Part shown: piece after piece, positions 17,518 through 26,193 of the stretch | Numbering within the stretch: the stretch's first letter is position 1 | How the letters are laid out: every line of letters begins with the position of its first letter | DNA from: DASRHT01 sp035650355 | GTDB taxonomy: Bacteria; Chloroflexota; Ktedonobacteria; Ktedonobacterales; Ktedonobacteraceae | Assembly: GCA_035650355.1 (NCBI GenBank) | Contig: DASRHT010000104.1 | Coordinates: 62,001 to 126,000, forward strand | DNA length: 64,000 bases | Reading direction: 5' to 3' | Position numbers and translations under genes: made by a program | The notes under the pieces: generated by a model | What the model saw: the letters and a program-made list of their open reading frames with translations, nothing else | What the model was told of the DNA's origin: nothing | Database searches by the model: none

Positions 17518-19890
17518 ATGTCTTTTGGAGCGCGTTTACGAAAAGAAAGACTTCGCCGCCATCTATCTCAGGAGGCGCTGGCGGAAGCCCTGGGAACCAT
17601 TCCCCCAACCATTAGCCGCTGGGAGCGCGATCAGACCTTTCCCCGCGCCTACCACCGACTCGCCCTGTGCCGTCTCTTCCAGATGCCACCAGAGGAGCTT
17701 TTTGAGGAACTAGCAGTTCAGGAACAGGCAGCTTCCGCACCGCCGCCGCTCTGGCATGTACCCTACCCACGCAACCCATTCTTTACCGGTCGGGAAGAAG
17801 TCCTTCAACGCCTGCATGAGAGGCTCCGCCATAGGCATACCCTGGCCCTGACTCAATCGCTCGCCGTTAGCGGCCTGGGAGGGATCGGCAAAACCCAGAT
17901 CGCGCTGGAATATGCTTACCAGTACCGCGACGACTATCATTACGTGTTCTGGATGCACGCGGACACGCGCGAGAGTTTGTTCGCAGGCTTTATCACGGTC
18001 GCCCAGCTTTTGCATCTGCCCGAAAAGGATGAGCGCGACCAGAATCGCATCATTCAGGCTGTCAAACAGTGGTTTTCCACACATCAGGACTGGTTGTTGA
18101 TTCTGGACAATGCCGACGACGTAGCAATGGTGCGCGACTATCTTCCGGCAACCCATGCCGGTCATCTCCTGCTCACCAGTCGTGCGCAGGCGTTTGGATC
18201 ATTAGCCCAACGCATTGAAGTCGAGGATATGGGGCTGGCTGAAGGCATACTCTTCTTGCTGCGCCGGAGCAAGCTTCTGGCGCCCGATGCCTCCCTCGAT
18301 CAGGTCTCCGAAGAACGACTTGCCGCCGCTGAAGCTATCGTCATTGAGATGGCATTCCTGCCGCTCGCGCTCGACCAAGCGGGCGCTTACATCGACGAGG
18401 TCGGATGCAGCCTTTCAACGTACCTGGAGTTGTATCGGGTACGACGTCAGGAACTGCTCGGACGACGGGGGCAATTGTCAGCAGAGTATCCTGAATCGGT
18501 CGCCACAACATGGTCGCTTTCTTTTCAAAAGATCGAGCAAACAAACCCTGCCGCCGCAGATCTCCTGCGCCTGTGCGCCTTTCTGCAACCTGATGCAATC
18601 CCCTACGATCTGATCAGCCAGGCAAGCGCCTCCTTTGGCCCGGTTTTGCAGCCTGTGGCGCAAGATCCCCTCAAGTTGAACGAGGCCATCAAGGAACTGC
18701 GCCAGTTCTCTCTGGTCCAATATCATCAGGAAACAAACATGCTGCGTATCCATCGCCTGGTGCAGGCCGTGCTCAAAGATGCCATGTCAAAAGAAATTCA
18801 ACGCGCATGGGCGCAACAGGTGGTACAGGCAACGGCGAGCGTGTTCCCAAATAACCCGGCGGTCGCGACGGATACCTGGCCGCTCTGCCAGCGTTACCTT
18901 CCCCAGGCGCAGTCGTGTTGTGCCCTGATCTATGATTATGAATTTATGTCTGTGGAGGCGGCCTCTCTTCTCTATAACACGGCAAGCTATCTACAGGTCC
19001 ATGCGCTCTATGAGCAGGCGAAGCCGCTCTACCTGCGTGCGTTACAGATTCTCGAACGGGCCCGGAGACCGGAGCCGCTCAAGATGGCGTCCACACTCAA
19101 CAATCTGGCCCTGCTCTTCGTCCAACAAGGGGATTTTGCACAGGCTGAGCCGCTCTACCTGCAAGCGTTGCGCATTCGTGAACAGGCGCTGGGGCCGGAG
19201 CACCGTGATGTTGCCGGTCCGCTCAATAATCTGGCTTTGCTCTATCGAAGGCAGGGAAACTATGAACAGGCCGAGCCACTCTACCTGCGCGCATTGCGCA
19301 TTCTCGAACAGGCCCAGGGGCCGGAGCATCCCGGCGTGATCCCCGTGCTCAACAATTTGGCTCTGTTCTACTGCGAGCAAGGAAACTATGAGCAGGCCGA
19401 GCCGCTCTACCTGCGCGCGTTGTCTATTCACGAACAGGCGAAAGAGCCTGACCAGGCGCATATAGCCCATTCGCTGAACGGATTAGCCGAAATGTACCGC
19501 AAACAGGGAAAATATGAGCAAGCTGAACCGCTGCACCAGCAGGCCCTGCGGATCTGGGAGGAAACGCTAGGATTAGAGCATCCTTATCTGGCATACTCGC
19601 TCCACGACCTCGCCCTCATCGCTGTCGCCCAGGGACGGTACGAGCAGGCTGAAGAGTTTTTTCAGCGGGCGCTGTCTATTCGCGAACAGGGACGGGGATC
19701 TGAGATCACCGAAACGGCGACGACGCTCCATGACTTTGCGGCGTTACGGGAAAAGCAGGGCAACTTCCAGGAAGCTGCATCCCTCTATCAGCGCGCGCTG
19801 ACCATCCGCGAGCAAGCGATGGGAGCGCAACATCCTGAGACGCTGGCAACAGAAGCAGCGTATACCGCGCTGCTCCAGGCCATGAAATGA
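17518..19890 (+). CDS. HTH / NB-ARC (STAND) ATPase / TPR regulator
   Basis: This 790-aa protein has three parts. Residues 1-65 are an XRE-type HTH (LSQEALAEALGTIPPTISRW). Residues about 80-460 are a STAND/NB-ARC NTPase with P-loop GLGGIGKT (119-126) and Walker B LLILDNADD. Residues about 480-785 are seven to eight 42-residue TPRs of the kinesin-light-chain type, each with a QAEPLYLRAL-like helix. Such proteins oligomerise on nucleotide exchange after ligand binding by the TPRs. Here a DNA-binding output is predicted, and the ligand is unknown. The RBS GGAGGAG (17508-17514) fixes the start. The TPR part is a 126-bp near-tandem DNA repeat (about 19000-19850), prone to expansion. It is monocistronic and convergent with the carbonic anhydrase. 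Confidence 0.9.
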   Translation: MSFGARLRKERLRRHLSQEALAEALGTIPPTISRWERDQTFPRAYHRLALCRLFQMPPEELFEELAVQEQAASAPPPLWHVPYPRNPFFTGREEVLQRLHERLRHRHTLALTQSLAVSGLGGIGKTQIALEYAYQYRDDYHYVFWMHADTRESLFAGFITVAQLLHLPEKDERDQNRIIQAVKQWFSTHQDWLLILDNADDVAMVRDYLPATHAGHLLLTSRAQAFGSLAQRIEVEDMGLAEGILFLLRRSKLLAPDASLDQVSEERLAAAEAIVIEMAFLPLALDQAGAYIDEVGCSLSTYLELYRVRRQELLGRRGQLSAEYPESVATTWSLSFQKIEQTNPAAADLLRLCAFLQPDAIPYDLISQASASFGPVLQPVAQDPLKLNEAIKELRQFSLVQYHQETNMLRIHRLVQAVLKDAMSKEIQRAWAQQVVQATASVFPNNPAVATDTWPLCQRYLPQAQSCCALIYDYEFMSVEAASLLYNTASYLQVHALYEQAKPLYLRALQILERARRPEPLKMASTLNNLALLFVQQGDFAQAEPLYLQALRIREQALGPEHRDVAGPLNNLALLYRRQGNYEQAEPLYLRALRILEQAQGPEHPGVIPVLNNLALFYCEQGNYEQAEPLYLRALSIHEQAKEPDQAHIAHSLNGLAEMYRKQGKYEQAEPLHQQALRIWEETLGLEHPYLAYSLHDLALIAVAQGRYEQAEEFFQRALSIREQGRGSEITETATTLHDFAALREKQGNFQEAASLYQRALTIREQAMGAQHPETLATEAAYTALLQAMK

Positions 19891-19910
19891 TTTATTCCTC
19901 AGAGTATAGC

Positions 19911-20477
19911 TTACTTGTTATCGCGCTCCACCAGCGTCAGTTTACCAGTGTTGATATCGATAACGCAGCCGTGAACCGGTATTTTCGGCAGGAAGGGGCT
20001 GTTGCGGATCACATCGACAACCTCTTTGACATTGATATGCACATCGCTAAACGCGCCAAACCAGCGCGCCAACCCTTCGGCATCGTGCAGGTTCTCTCGC
20101 TCTATCAGTTGCTGCGGGTCAACGCCCAGCGCCTGCATTGAGGCGGTCAGCGCCGTTGGATTGATCCGGCTCAGGCCACACTCGGTATGCCCGATGACCA
20201 GGACTTCGCGCACTCCCAGCAAATAAATGCCGCCCGCCAGCGAGCGAATCAGATCGTTGGCCGCGTGCTCGCGCTCAGGTTCAGCGATGGTCGCGCCAGC
20301 CGTTCTTAGCTCCAGCACATCGCCGCGCTCCAGGCCAAGCGCGTCTTCAAACATCTGCACCAGGCGACAATCCATGCAGGTCACTACCGCTGTATGTTTC
20401 CGCGGAGCATGCCCAACCGTAGGAAGGGTCCGCTCCTGGAGAAAACGCTCATTGTTCGCTAAAATCTCGTCAAGCAT
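19911..20477 (-). CDS. beta-class carbonic anhydrase
   Basis: This 188-aa enzyme is predicted to interconvert CO2 and bicarbonate. Zinc ligands are Cys34 in TCMDCR, with the Asp36/Arg38 dyad, and His97 and Cys100 in GHTECG. The length and spacing match the short beta-CA subclass (Rv1284-like). Two ATGs are possible, at 20495 and 20477, each with a purine-rich RBS. The inner one (MLDEILANNE) matches the family N-terminus and has GGGAGAG 8 bases upstream. The gene is divergent from the nitrilase homologue across a short promoter region. Confidence 0.9.
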   Translation of the reverse strand: MLDEILANNERFLQERTLPTVGHAPRKHTAVVTCMDCRLVQMFEDALGLERGDVLELRTAGATIAEPEREHAANDLIRSLAGGIYLLGVREVLVIGHTECGLSRINPTALTASMQALGVDPQQLIERENLHDAEGLARWFGAFSDVHINVKEVVDVIRNSPFLPKIPVHGCVIDINTGKLTLVERDNK

Positions 20478-20549
20478 AAAGGTCTCTCCCTTCATTTTTC
20501 TTGCCCCTCCAGTGTAGCATAGCATCGACTCAGCCACAAGATGCGGGGC

Positions 20550-20579
20550 TTGACGGTGGAACGATACCTGTACTATCCT
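20550..20579 (+). promoter_or_regulatory. promoter of the nitrilase-like gene
   Basis: TTGACG (20550-20555) and TATCCT (20574-20579) are 18 bases apart, in the 148-base gap between divergent genes, 47 bases before the ATG at 20626. Confidence 0.45.
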
Positions 20580-20625
20580 GCTTTTATCGGTTTTGAGATT
20601 CCTGACATCACAAAGGAGCGAATGT

Positions 20626-21693
20626 ATGATTAAGCCCTACACAGCCGTCGGACTCATTCCCACCGTGCGAGGCATTCGCACACGCGCCGATATCAAACGC
20701 AACATCGAACACCTGGAACACCTCGTCAAGGCAGCTTCCTGGCTATCGAGCCTTGATCTTCCCGTCCGCCTCATCGCCTTTCCCGAGGGCGCGCTTCAGG
20801 CTTTTAACGATGAGGTGCTCGACCTCGATCATGTCCAGTTCGCACGGGAATGCGCCATCGACATTCCTGGCGAGGAGACCGAGGCGCTGGGCAAGCTCGC
20901 CCGCACTTACAACGCCTTTATTATGGCCCAGGCCAAAGCCCGCCACCCGGAAATCAAAGATCGGTTCTTCAACGTGGGCTTTATCCTCGATCCGCAGGGC
21001 GAGGTGATCCTGCAACACTATAAGGTCTCGCCGCTCTTCCCCGTCGAACATTCCGTCTGCCCCCACGATATTTACGACTGGTGGATAGAGAGATACGGGC
21101 GTAACCTTAACGCCTTCTGGCCCGTGGTCGATACGGAGATCGGGCGACTGGGCATTATGATGGCGAACGAGGGTTCGTATCCAGAAAATGCCCGCGCTCT
21201 GGCGATGAACGGGGCCGAGGTGGTCTATCGCGCCTCTTATCCTCATCCGGCCACCGGCAACGATATTTTCGAGATCCAGAGCCGCGCCCGTGCGCTCGAC
21301 AACAATATGTACATTATCGCGCCCAACATGGGGACGTACTATCTTTTCCCCGAGGAAGATACCCCCATCGATACCTTCGGGGGGCGTTCCTATATTATCA
21401 ATTACAAAGGTCAGATTGTGGGCAAGCAGGACTATGGGGCCGGGTCAACGTATGTTGGAGGTGTGATTGATATTGAGGCCCTGCGCGACCACCGCGCCCG
21501 CGCTCAATGGGACAACTGGATGAAGGATCTGCGCACCGAGCTGTACCAGATGCTTTACGAGCAGCCCATCTATCCTAAAAACCTCTATCTCGACCGCGAA
21601 CCGATGAAGCACGCCGAGTACCGCGAAAAGGTCATTCAAAAGCAGATCGATCTGATGCACGAACGCGGCATCTGGGCCAAACCCGAACGCTAG
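20626..21693 (+). CDS. nitrilase-superfamily protein lacking the catalytic Cys
   Basis: The 355-aa protein has the carbon-nitrogen hydrolase fold. Catalytic Glu54 is in AFPEGAL and Lys133 in QHYKVSPL. The nucleophile position reads GIMMANEGSYPENAR, with Ala180 where active enzymes have Cys (consensus G-x-x-x-C-Y/W-D..FPE..R). The rest of the fold, including NGAEVVYRASYPHP and RALDNNMYIIAPN, is intact, so this is not decay. It may be a non-catalytic binding protein or use a different nucleophile. AAAGGAG (20612-20618) selects the ATG at 20626 over 20593. It is divergent from the carbonic anhydrase and followed by a MITE. Confidence 0.8.
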   Translation: MIKPYTAVGLIPTVRGIRTRADIKRNIEHLEHLVKAASWLSSLDLPVRLIAFPEGALQAFNDEVLDLDHVQFARECAIDIPGEETEALGKLARTYNAFIMAQAKARHPEIKDRFFNVGFILDPQGEVILQHYKVSPLFPVEHSVCPHDIYDWWIERYGRNLNAFWPVVDTEIGRLGIMMANEGSYPENARALAMNGAEVVYRASYPHPATGNDIFEIQSRARALDNNMYIIAPNMGTYYLFPEEDTPIDTFGGRSYIINYKGQIVGKQDYGAGSTYVGGVIDIEALRDHRARAQWDNWMKDLRTELYQMLYEQPIYPKNLYLDREPMKHAEYREKVIQKQIDLMHERGIWAKPER

Positions 21694-21747
21694 AAGAACG
21701 CTTCTGCGTCCTTGCTCTCTTCAACGCGAGAACGTAGAACTTTTCTA

Positions 21748-21908
21748 CAGGACTTCTCAAACGTCGTCTTTTCAGACAGAACGGCTCGCGAGCCGTTGGG
21801 CAGAGGAAGGTGCTGGCGGTGGGCGCAGCCACCGCCAGCACCTTCCTCTGCCTGTGAGCGCCTTCGGCGCGAGCAGCCCGAGCGTGCAACAACTTTTGAG
21901 AAGCCTCG
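21748..21908 (+). mobile_element. MITE family B, copy 1
   Basis: It begins CAGGACTTCTCAAACG and ends ACTTTTGAGAAGCCTCG, forming terminal inverted repeats. The core hairpin pairs AGGAAGGTGCTGGCGGTGG with its complement around GCGCAG, and a secondary GAACGGCTCGCGAGCCGTT hairpin lies to the left. ACTTTTC is repeated on both flanks (21739-21745 and 21909-21915), an imperfect target duplication. It lies between the nitrilase stop and the RNase D gene. Confidence 0.75.
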
Positions 21909-22008
21909 ACTTTTCCATGTTAGCTACTATACGTTTACACAAAAATCTGTTATAGTGTAAAGCACAGACTGATGAGGATTCTGGTTGTCCAAATAGATCG
22001 GCAATTCA

Positions 22009-23205
22009 TTGAGCGACAACACACCACAAATAGAATCAGGCAACCTGGAACATGCGCAACCGGGTTATCTTGGTCCCACTCCCCCCGCGGGCCAACTCCC
22101 CAGGCGAGGCGAACGGCTATGGGTGGACCGCCCTGAACGATTAAAGCACGCGGTTAACATTCTCAAACAGGCTCACATTGTCGCCATTGATGCGGAGTTT
22201 ACCCAGGTACGTTCGCGTACACAAAACGAGACGGTTTCGACCATCCCGCGCCTTGCGCTCCTGCAACTTGCGATAGAGCGGCATTGTTTTGTCGTGGATA
22301 CGCTGCGGCTCAACGATCTTTCACCCCTGACCGAGGTGCTTGAGCATCCAGAGACCATTGTGCTGCTGCATGGAGCCGGCGCCGATATCCGCGTGATGGC
22401 TGAGCGCGGGCTGAATGTGCCTCATTATTACGACCTGGAAGCTACCAGCCGCTCCATCTTCGGCCAGCACGAATCATCACTGGCTGCGATGCTGCAACGG
22501 GCCTTTACTATTCGCCTGGACAAGAGTTTGCAGCGCACCGATTGGACACGTCGTCCCTTGCCGCCCGCGATGATCGCCTATGCCGCTCGCGACGCAGAGG
22601 TAACGCTGGCGCTCTACCAATGGCTCGATCAGTATTACCATCACATCCTGCAATTGCACGATAATACCAGGCTGCTTGAACCGGTTGCCGCCTGGATCGA
22701 ACCATTCTTACGTGGCTCGTCGCTCTACTCGCCGGAAATTGCCGTGGCCGAGGCGCTCAAGACAGGAATTATCGCGAACAAAGCGCAAATGATACAGGAT
22801 TGCCGTGTTGCGCTGCATACTTTGACGCACCCGATCCGCCGCAATCGCCTGCTACGTCTGATCACTGATCTATCCCTGACACAACTTGCGCCGGATATCA
22901 TCCCACTGTTGCAAGCGCCCACTTCCGATGAGCGCGCAGGCAGCGTACGCGCGTTGGGGCGCCTCGCTATCAAATCAGCCCAGGAGGCGATCCGCCCGCT
23001 ATTGCAAGATCCTGTCCAGGATGTACGGAAAGCTGCCCTTATTGCTCTCCACAACTTGAACGACAAGGAGCCACGGCAGCAGCGAACTACGCCCACAAAG
23101 AACGCCGATGGCTCGCGGAGCTGGACCATTGGCAGCAATGAGCATCAGGGCACTGACGACGAGAATGGCTGGAAGGCGCGTCTCCGCGCTATGATGGACA
23201 AATAA
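22009..23205 (+). CDS. RNase D-type 3'-5' exonuclease fused to HEAT repeats
   Basis: The 398-aa protein starts with TTG at 22009: a stop at 21994-21996 rules out longer forms, there is no clear RBS, and a later start is possible. Residues about 40-215 are a DEDDy exonuclease: D61/E63 in AIDAEF, D126 in HGAGADIRVM, and Y191-xxx-D195 in YAARDAEVTLALY. Classical RNase D has two HRDC domains after the nuclease. Here residues about 230-350 instead contain HEAT-like repeats (APDIIPLLQAPTSDERAGSV and QEAIRPLLQDPVQDVRKAAL). The nuclease probably trims structured RNA 3' ends, and the HEAT part would supply a new protein-binding surface. It is convergent and flush with the CoxG-like gene. Confidence 0.85.
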   Translation: MSDNTPQIESGNLEHAQPGYLGPTPPAGQLPRRGERLWVDRPERLKHAVNILKQAHIVAIDAEFTQVRSRTQNETVSTIPRLALLQLAIERHCFVVDTLRLNDLSPLTEVLEHPETIVLLHGAGADIRVMAERGLNVPHYYDLEATSRSIFGQHESSLAAMLQRAFTIRLDKSLQRTDWTRRPLPPAMIAYAARDAEVTLALYQWLDQYYHHILQLHDNTRLLEPVAAWIEPFLRGSSLYSPEIAVAEALKTGIIANKAQMIQDCRVALHTLTHPIRRNRLLRLITDLSLTQLAPDIIPLLQAPTSDERAGSVRALGRLAIKSAQEAIRPLLQDPVQDVRKAALIALHNLNDKEPRQQRTTPTKNADGSRSWTIGSNEHQGTDDENGWKARLRAMMDK

Positions 23206-23913
23206 TTACCGTCTTCTGGGCAGGCGCGTCCCAATCCAGACCAGCAACAACAGGCCGGAAATCACGCCAATGCGCCCCACGCGCCGCGCCCATTGCGCCT
23301 GTTGCTCGGGATCATCGCCCCCAAGAGCCAGCCAGTTCACAATCGCCCGCGCGAAGGTCGGCTTTGCCTGCGGTTCAGTCGCGACCGAGGGCGGCATCAC
23401 CACAATATTGCCTCCAGGCTGCTTGATGATCGAGGCCCTTTCTGCTTCCTGCACAGGCACGATCCGCGCATGACTGGTAGTACGCAGTTGCTCTGCCAAT
23501 GCGGTAAAAAACTGTTGAATCAGCAGCTTGGCAGCTCCCTTTGCAGCGGAGCCGGGGAGCCGCGCCCCCAGCTTGCCCAGCGTCACCGTCCCTGTATATG
23601 CAATAATCGTTTTGTTATCTCGCTCGCTCAAACTCACATGTCCCACGCCGCTCACACCGCTATAACGACCTTCCCCTTGAAGCGTAATTTGATAATGATA
23701 AGGATATTGCTGCTCAGAGATAATAGCGCGTCCTTGATACGTACCGATCAGGGGAGCATACTCGATATGAATAACCAGAGAATAGATATCTTTCTCAATC
23801 AGTTCCAGCCGCTCAACGCCTGGGATAGTACGTGAAAGCACCTGCTGATCCATCAGATAGCTCCACACATCTTCCGGCGAAGCCTGGAGTGTGTACGTCC
23901 CTTCAAGATTCAT
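23206..23913 (-). CDS. CoxG-like SRPBCC protein with C-terminal membrane anchor
   Basis: The 235-aa protein has an SRPBCC/CoxG fold in residues 1-150 (LEGTYTLQASPEDVWSYLMD, IPGVERLE, GKLGARLPGSAAKGAAKLL) and one C-terminal transmembrane helix (GVISGLLLLVWIGTRL). CoxG members bind hydrophobic ligands or anchor carbon-monoxide dehydrogenase to the membrane. No cox genes lie nearby, so a CO-related role is not supported. The ATG at 23913 is chosen because AAAGGA lies about 9 bases upstream; the 31-residue upstream extension lacks family similarity. Confidence 0.8.
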   Translation of the reverse strand: MNLEGTYTLQASPEDVWSYLMDQQVLSRTIPGVERLELIEKDIYSLVIHIEYAPLIGTYQGRAIISEQQYPYHYQITLQGEGRYSGVSGVGHVSLSERDNKTIIAYTGTVTLGKLGARLPGSAAKGAAKLLIQQFFTALAEQLRTTSHARIVPVQEAERASIIKQPGGNIVVMPPSVATEPQAKPTFARAIVNWLALGGDDPEQQAQWARRVGRIGVISGLLLLVWIGTRLPRRR

Positions 23914-24078
23914 GACAAACGTCCTTTGCAATAAAAGGTCTTGGCCGCTGCCCTCATTATAAGGGAGAGGAGGGTACCCTGCAACCAGTACCATTGCCCA
24001 CATCATTTGGAATGGGTCTTTTTTCCATTTCGCTCTTTTTCATCAACAATGTGCCAAAGATAATATAAAACATATATA

Positions 24079-24107
24079 TTACTCTTTTTCAAGGCATGTT
24101 ATATAAT
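24079..24107 (+). promoter_or_regulatory. putative promoter of the sigma/ATPase/desaturase cluster
   Basis: A perfect TATAAT at 24102-24107 follows a weak TTACTC at 24079-24084, 17 bases apart, in an AT-rich 236-base gap before the sigma gene. A further AT-rich stretch at 24150-24190 could hold an alternative start. No other feature was seen in this gap. Confidence 0.4.
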
Positions 24108-24242
24108 CTTCATCAGCACTATACTCGTCCAAAGATAAAAACATTTGCCCGTTTTTTCGTTCTGTTTATATAGAGAAGGCAAAACGCATCGTATAAAAAG
24201 GTATCATTCGTATCCACTCATTTATTCATAGTTGGAGGTTCT

Positions 24243-24818
24243 ATGAATTGGCCTGAAGATGACAGGAGCGTTGTCACGGAGATGCAGAAAGACCCCCTAT
24301 CGCCCGAGTGGCAAAAGTGCCGTGCGTTTTTTATCAAAAAGTACATGAAAAAGGGGTATCCAGATACCATCAAGGAGGATGTCGTACAAGAGGCCCTCAT
24401 CAAGGTCCTCAAATACTTAGGCACCTTCTCTTACAAGTATCCCCTGGTCGTGTGGCTTGGCATCATCTTTACCAGCACGGCCATCGACTTTTTTCGTAAG
24501 GAGCGAAAGGAAAGGGCCAATATTTCACTAAATGTTCTTCAGGACGCAAGCGAGGAGGACCTTGAAGTAGCTATTGAAACAAGAACTCCTGAAGATGACG
24601 CACTCATTCGTGAAGAAATACGCGAGGTAATAACCGGCTATCACAAGGCTCTGGAGGGGCGCAGGAACGGCAAAAGAGATTTTTACGTCTGGAGCCGCGT
24701 GCTACTGGGTCAGGAGGTTAGACAAATAGCAGACCACTTGAAGATTGATAGACAAACCATCTATCGCGTCATACGTGAGGCAAAACAATACTTCTCACAA
24801 CTGCGGCATAAAGATTAA
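24243..24818 (+). CDS. ECF-like RNA polymerase sigma factor
   Basis: The 191-aa protein has a region-2-like segment (EDVVQEALIKVLKYLGTF, about 41-58, with VWLGIIFTSTAIDFFRKER after it) and a C-terminal HTH of region-4 type (VRQIADHLKIDRQTIYRVIREA, quoted here only in part as QIADHLKIDRQTIY, about 162-175). The size fits ECF sigma factors. No anti-sigma gene is adjacent; the next product is a 30-aa membrane peptide. GGAGG at 24233-24237 gives a good start. It is the first gene of a five-gene same-strand run ending with a desaturase and probably controls its own cluster, which is inference. Confidence 0.75.
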   Translation: MNWPEDDRSVVTEMQKDPLSPEWQKCRAFFIKKYMKKGYPDTIKEDVVQEALIKVLKYLGTFSYKYPLVVWLGIIFTSTAIDFFRKERKERANISLNVLQDASEEDLEVAIETRTPEDDALIREEIREVITGYHKALEGRRNGKRDFYVWSRVLLGQEVRQIADHLKIDRQTIYRVIREAKQYFSQLRHKD

Positions 24819-24867
24819 CCCGGCAAGTCTTGTACTACACCCTAGCCTATCAGCAAGGAGGCATGGT

Positions 24868-24960
24868 ATGCAAATAGACATACAGATAGCCATTATCATG
24901 GTGTTGGTTAGTTTCATTGCGGGCCTCATTCTTGGAATTACGTTGATCAAGTCACGCTGA
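24868..24960 (+). CDS. 30-aa single-span membrane peptide
   Basis: AAGGAGG at 24855-24861 lies 6 bases before the ATG. The peptide starts MQIDIQIAIIMVLVSF, is almost entirely hydrophobic and ends in a basic tail (KSR), so one helix with an N-out topology is predicted. It is 49 bases after the sigma gene. It is too short for homology calls; the RBS quality and position support translation. A role as an anti-sigma-like tether or regulator of the downstream membrane ATPase is speculative. Confidence 0.6.
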   Translation: MQIDIQIAIIMVLVSFIAGLILGITLIKSR

Positions 24961-24974
24961 AGTTAACATGGTAT

Positions 24975-25014
24975 TTTGCCAATGAACTACCCATTCGAGT
25001 AATTCATTGGCAAA
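24975..25014 (+). other. 12-bp-arm hairpin in the cluster
   Basis: TTTGCCAATGAA (24975-24986) and TTCATTGGCAAA (25003-25014) are perfect complements around a 16-base loop. No T-run follows. It lies between the small peptide and the HTH-ATPase and may act as an mRNA processing site, weak attenuator or operator. Confidence 0.5.
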
Positions 25015-25119
25015 GAGCGCAGGGTATGATATAAACATGATATATATGCTCATATTTTTGTTATGCACTGCTGCTCTTTCAGTAAAAAGATACATTTTGC
25101 TCAGGAGGCTGAGCAAGAG

Positions 25120-26193
25120 ATGAGGAGTTCGGCGAACGTGAAGCTCAATACGGCGCTAACACAGGCAAGAAAACACCACTGCTGGTCGCAGGAAGAGGTA
25201 GCGTCCATGATTGGCACCACGCAGGCCAACTTGAGCCGCTGGGAGCGTGGCATCACATCACCCATGCCACACTATACGCGTAAGCTCTGTGAACTTTATC
25301 AAAAAAGTTCGGAGGAGCTTTTCCCCCGTGTTCTTCACCAGCGTTGGGATGAAGACAGTTCGTTTTTTTTGTGCAATGCCACTTTAACCGATCTCAACGA
25401 ATTCTTTGGCAGGAAGCGGGAAATACTGACGTTGCTTCACCGAGCACGTACAGGTCAGTCCACATCTATTATCGGCCCTCGCAGAATGGGAAAGACCTGG
25501 CTGCTTCACTACCTCTGTCTGGTTGTCAAAGAAGAATGGGAAAATAAATATACCATCGGCTATCTGGACGCTACCAGCCCAAGATGCAGTGGCATGGTCG
25601 GTTTTACAAAAGAAATACTGCGCGCGCTTAATATCCCTCTTCCTGACGAGCCTGACTTAAAAAATAATCTCATTGCTTTAGAGGACGCGGTCGCGCAAAA
25701 AACAGCAAACGCTGAAGTTTTCATTCTTTGTATTGACGAATTTGAGGGCATTTGCAAGCAGCCGGATTTCAGCTTAGAAGTTCTTGAGAACTTACGCGCT
25801 ATAGCCCAACGATATCTTCTGAGCCTGATCATAGCCAGCAAAGAGCCACTTCTTGATGTCGTTGCCAGGGTTGCTGGTAGCGAAACCAGCCCATTCTTTA
25901 ATATCTTCTTGCAGCTAAGGCTGGGACGTTTCTCACGCCATGATGCTGAGTTATTCGCGAGGGTAAAAGGTCAGCAGGCCCAGTTTACCGAACAAGAAAG
26001 ATTGCTTCTGCTGGAATGTAGCCAGGATAAAGAACATGAGCAATGGCATCCCTGGCTGCTACAGTTCACCGGTGAGCTGATCTATCAAGACAAAATACTG
26101 GCTGCTGACAACTATAAACCTGATGACCCGACGTATCGAGCAGAGCTTTTACAGCGTATTGAAGATGGATCAAGAGGGGTAATAGAGACATGA
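25120..26193 (+). CDS. HTH-domain AAA/STAND-type ATPase
   Basis: The 357-aa protein has an XRE HTH in residues about 9-68 (WSQEEVASMIGTTQANLSRW). An ATPase domain follows with P-loop GPRRMGKT (119-126) and Walker B FILCIDEFEG (Asp206/Glu207). The GxRRxGKT loop is typical of a STAND-related AAA group. An ATG 57 bases upstream is open, but AGGAGG at 25103-25108 favours 25120. It is joined to the next gene by an ATGA overlap. The two ATPases share the RRMGKT loop and DEFE Walker B, so they may be partners. The predicted role is DNA binding controlled by nucleotide state, and its target is unknown. Confidence 0.8.
   Translation: MRSSANVKLNTALTQARKHHCWSQEEVASMIGTTQANLSRWERGITSPMPHYTRKLCELYQKSSEELFPRVLHQRWDEDSSFFLCNATLTDLNEFFGRKREILTLLHRARTGQSTSIIGPRRMGKTWLLHYLCLVVKEEWENKYTIGYLDATSPRCSGMVGFTKEILRALNIPLPDEPDLKNNLIALEDAVAQKTANAEVFILCIDEFEGICKQPDFSLEVLENLRAIAQRYLLSLIIASKEPLLDVVARVAGSETSPFFNIFLQLRLGRFSRHDAELFARVKGQQAQFTEQERLLLLECSQDKEHEQWHPWLLQFTGELIYQDKILAADNYKPDDPTYRAELLQRIEDGSRGVIET

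Noticed and set aside
19000..19850. Possible CRISPR-like repeats
   Set aside because: The repeat unit is 126 bp, coding and in frame (TPRs); spacers are not unrelated sequence.
23206..23913. CO dehydrogenase maturation locus
   Set aside because: Only a CoxG-like protein is present; no coxMSL or other cox gene lies within the window.
24975..25014. Rho-independent terminator inside the sigma/ATPase cluster
   Set aside because: The stem is perfect but no T-run follows, so it is listed only as a hairpin.
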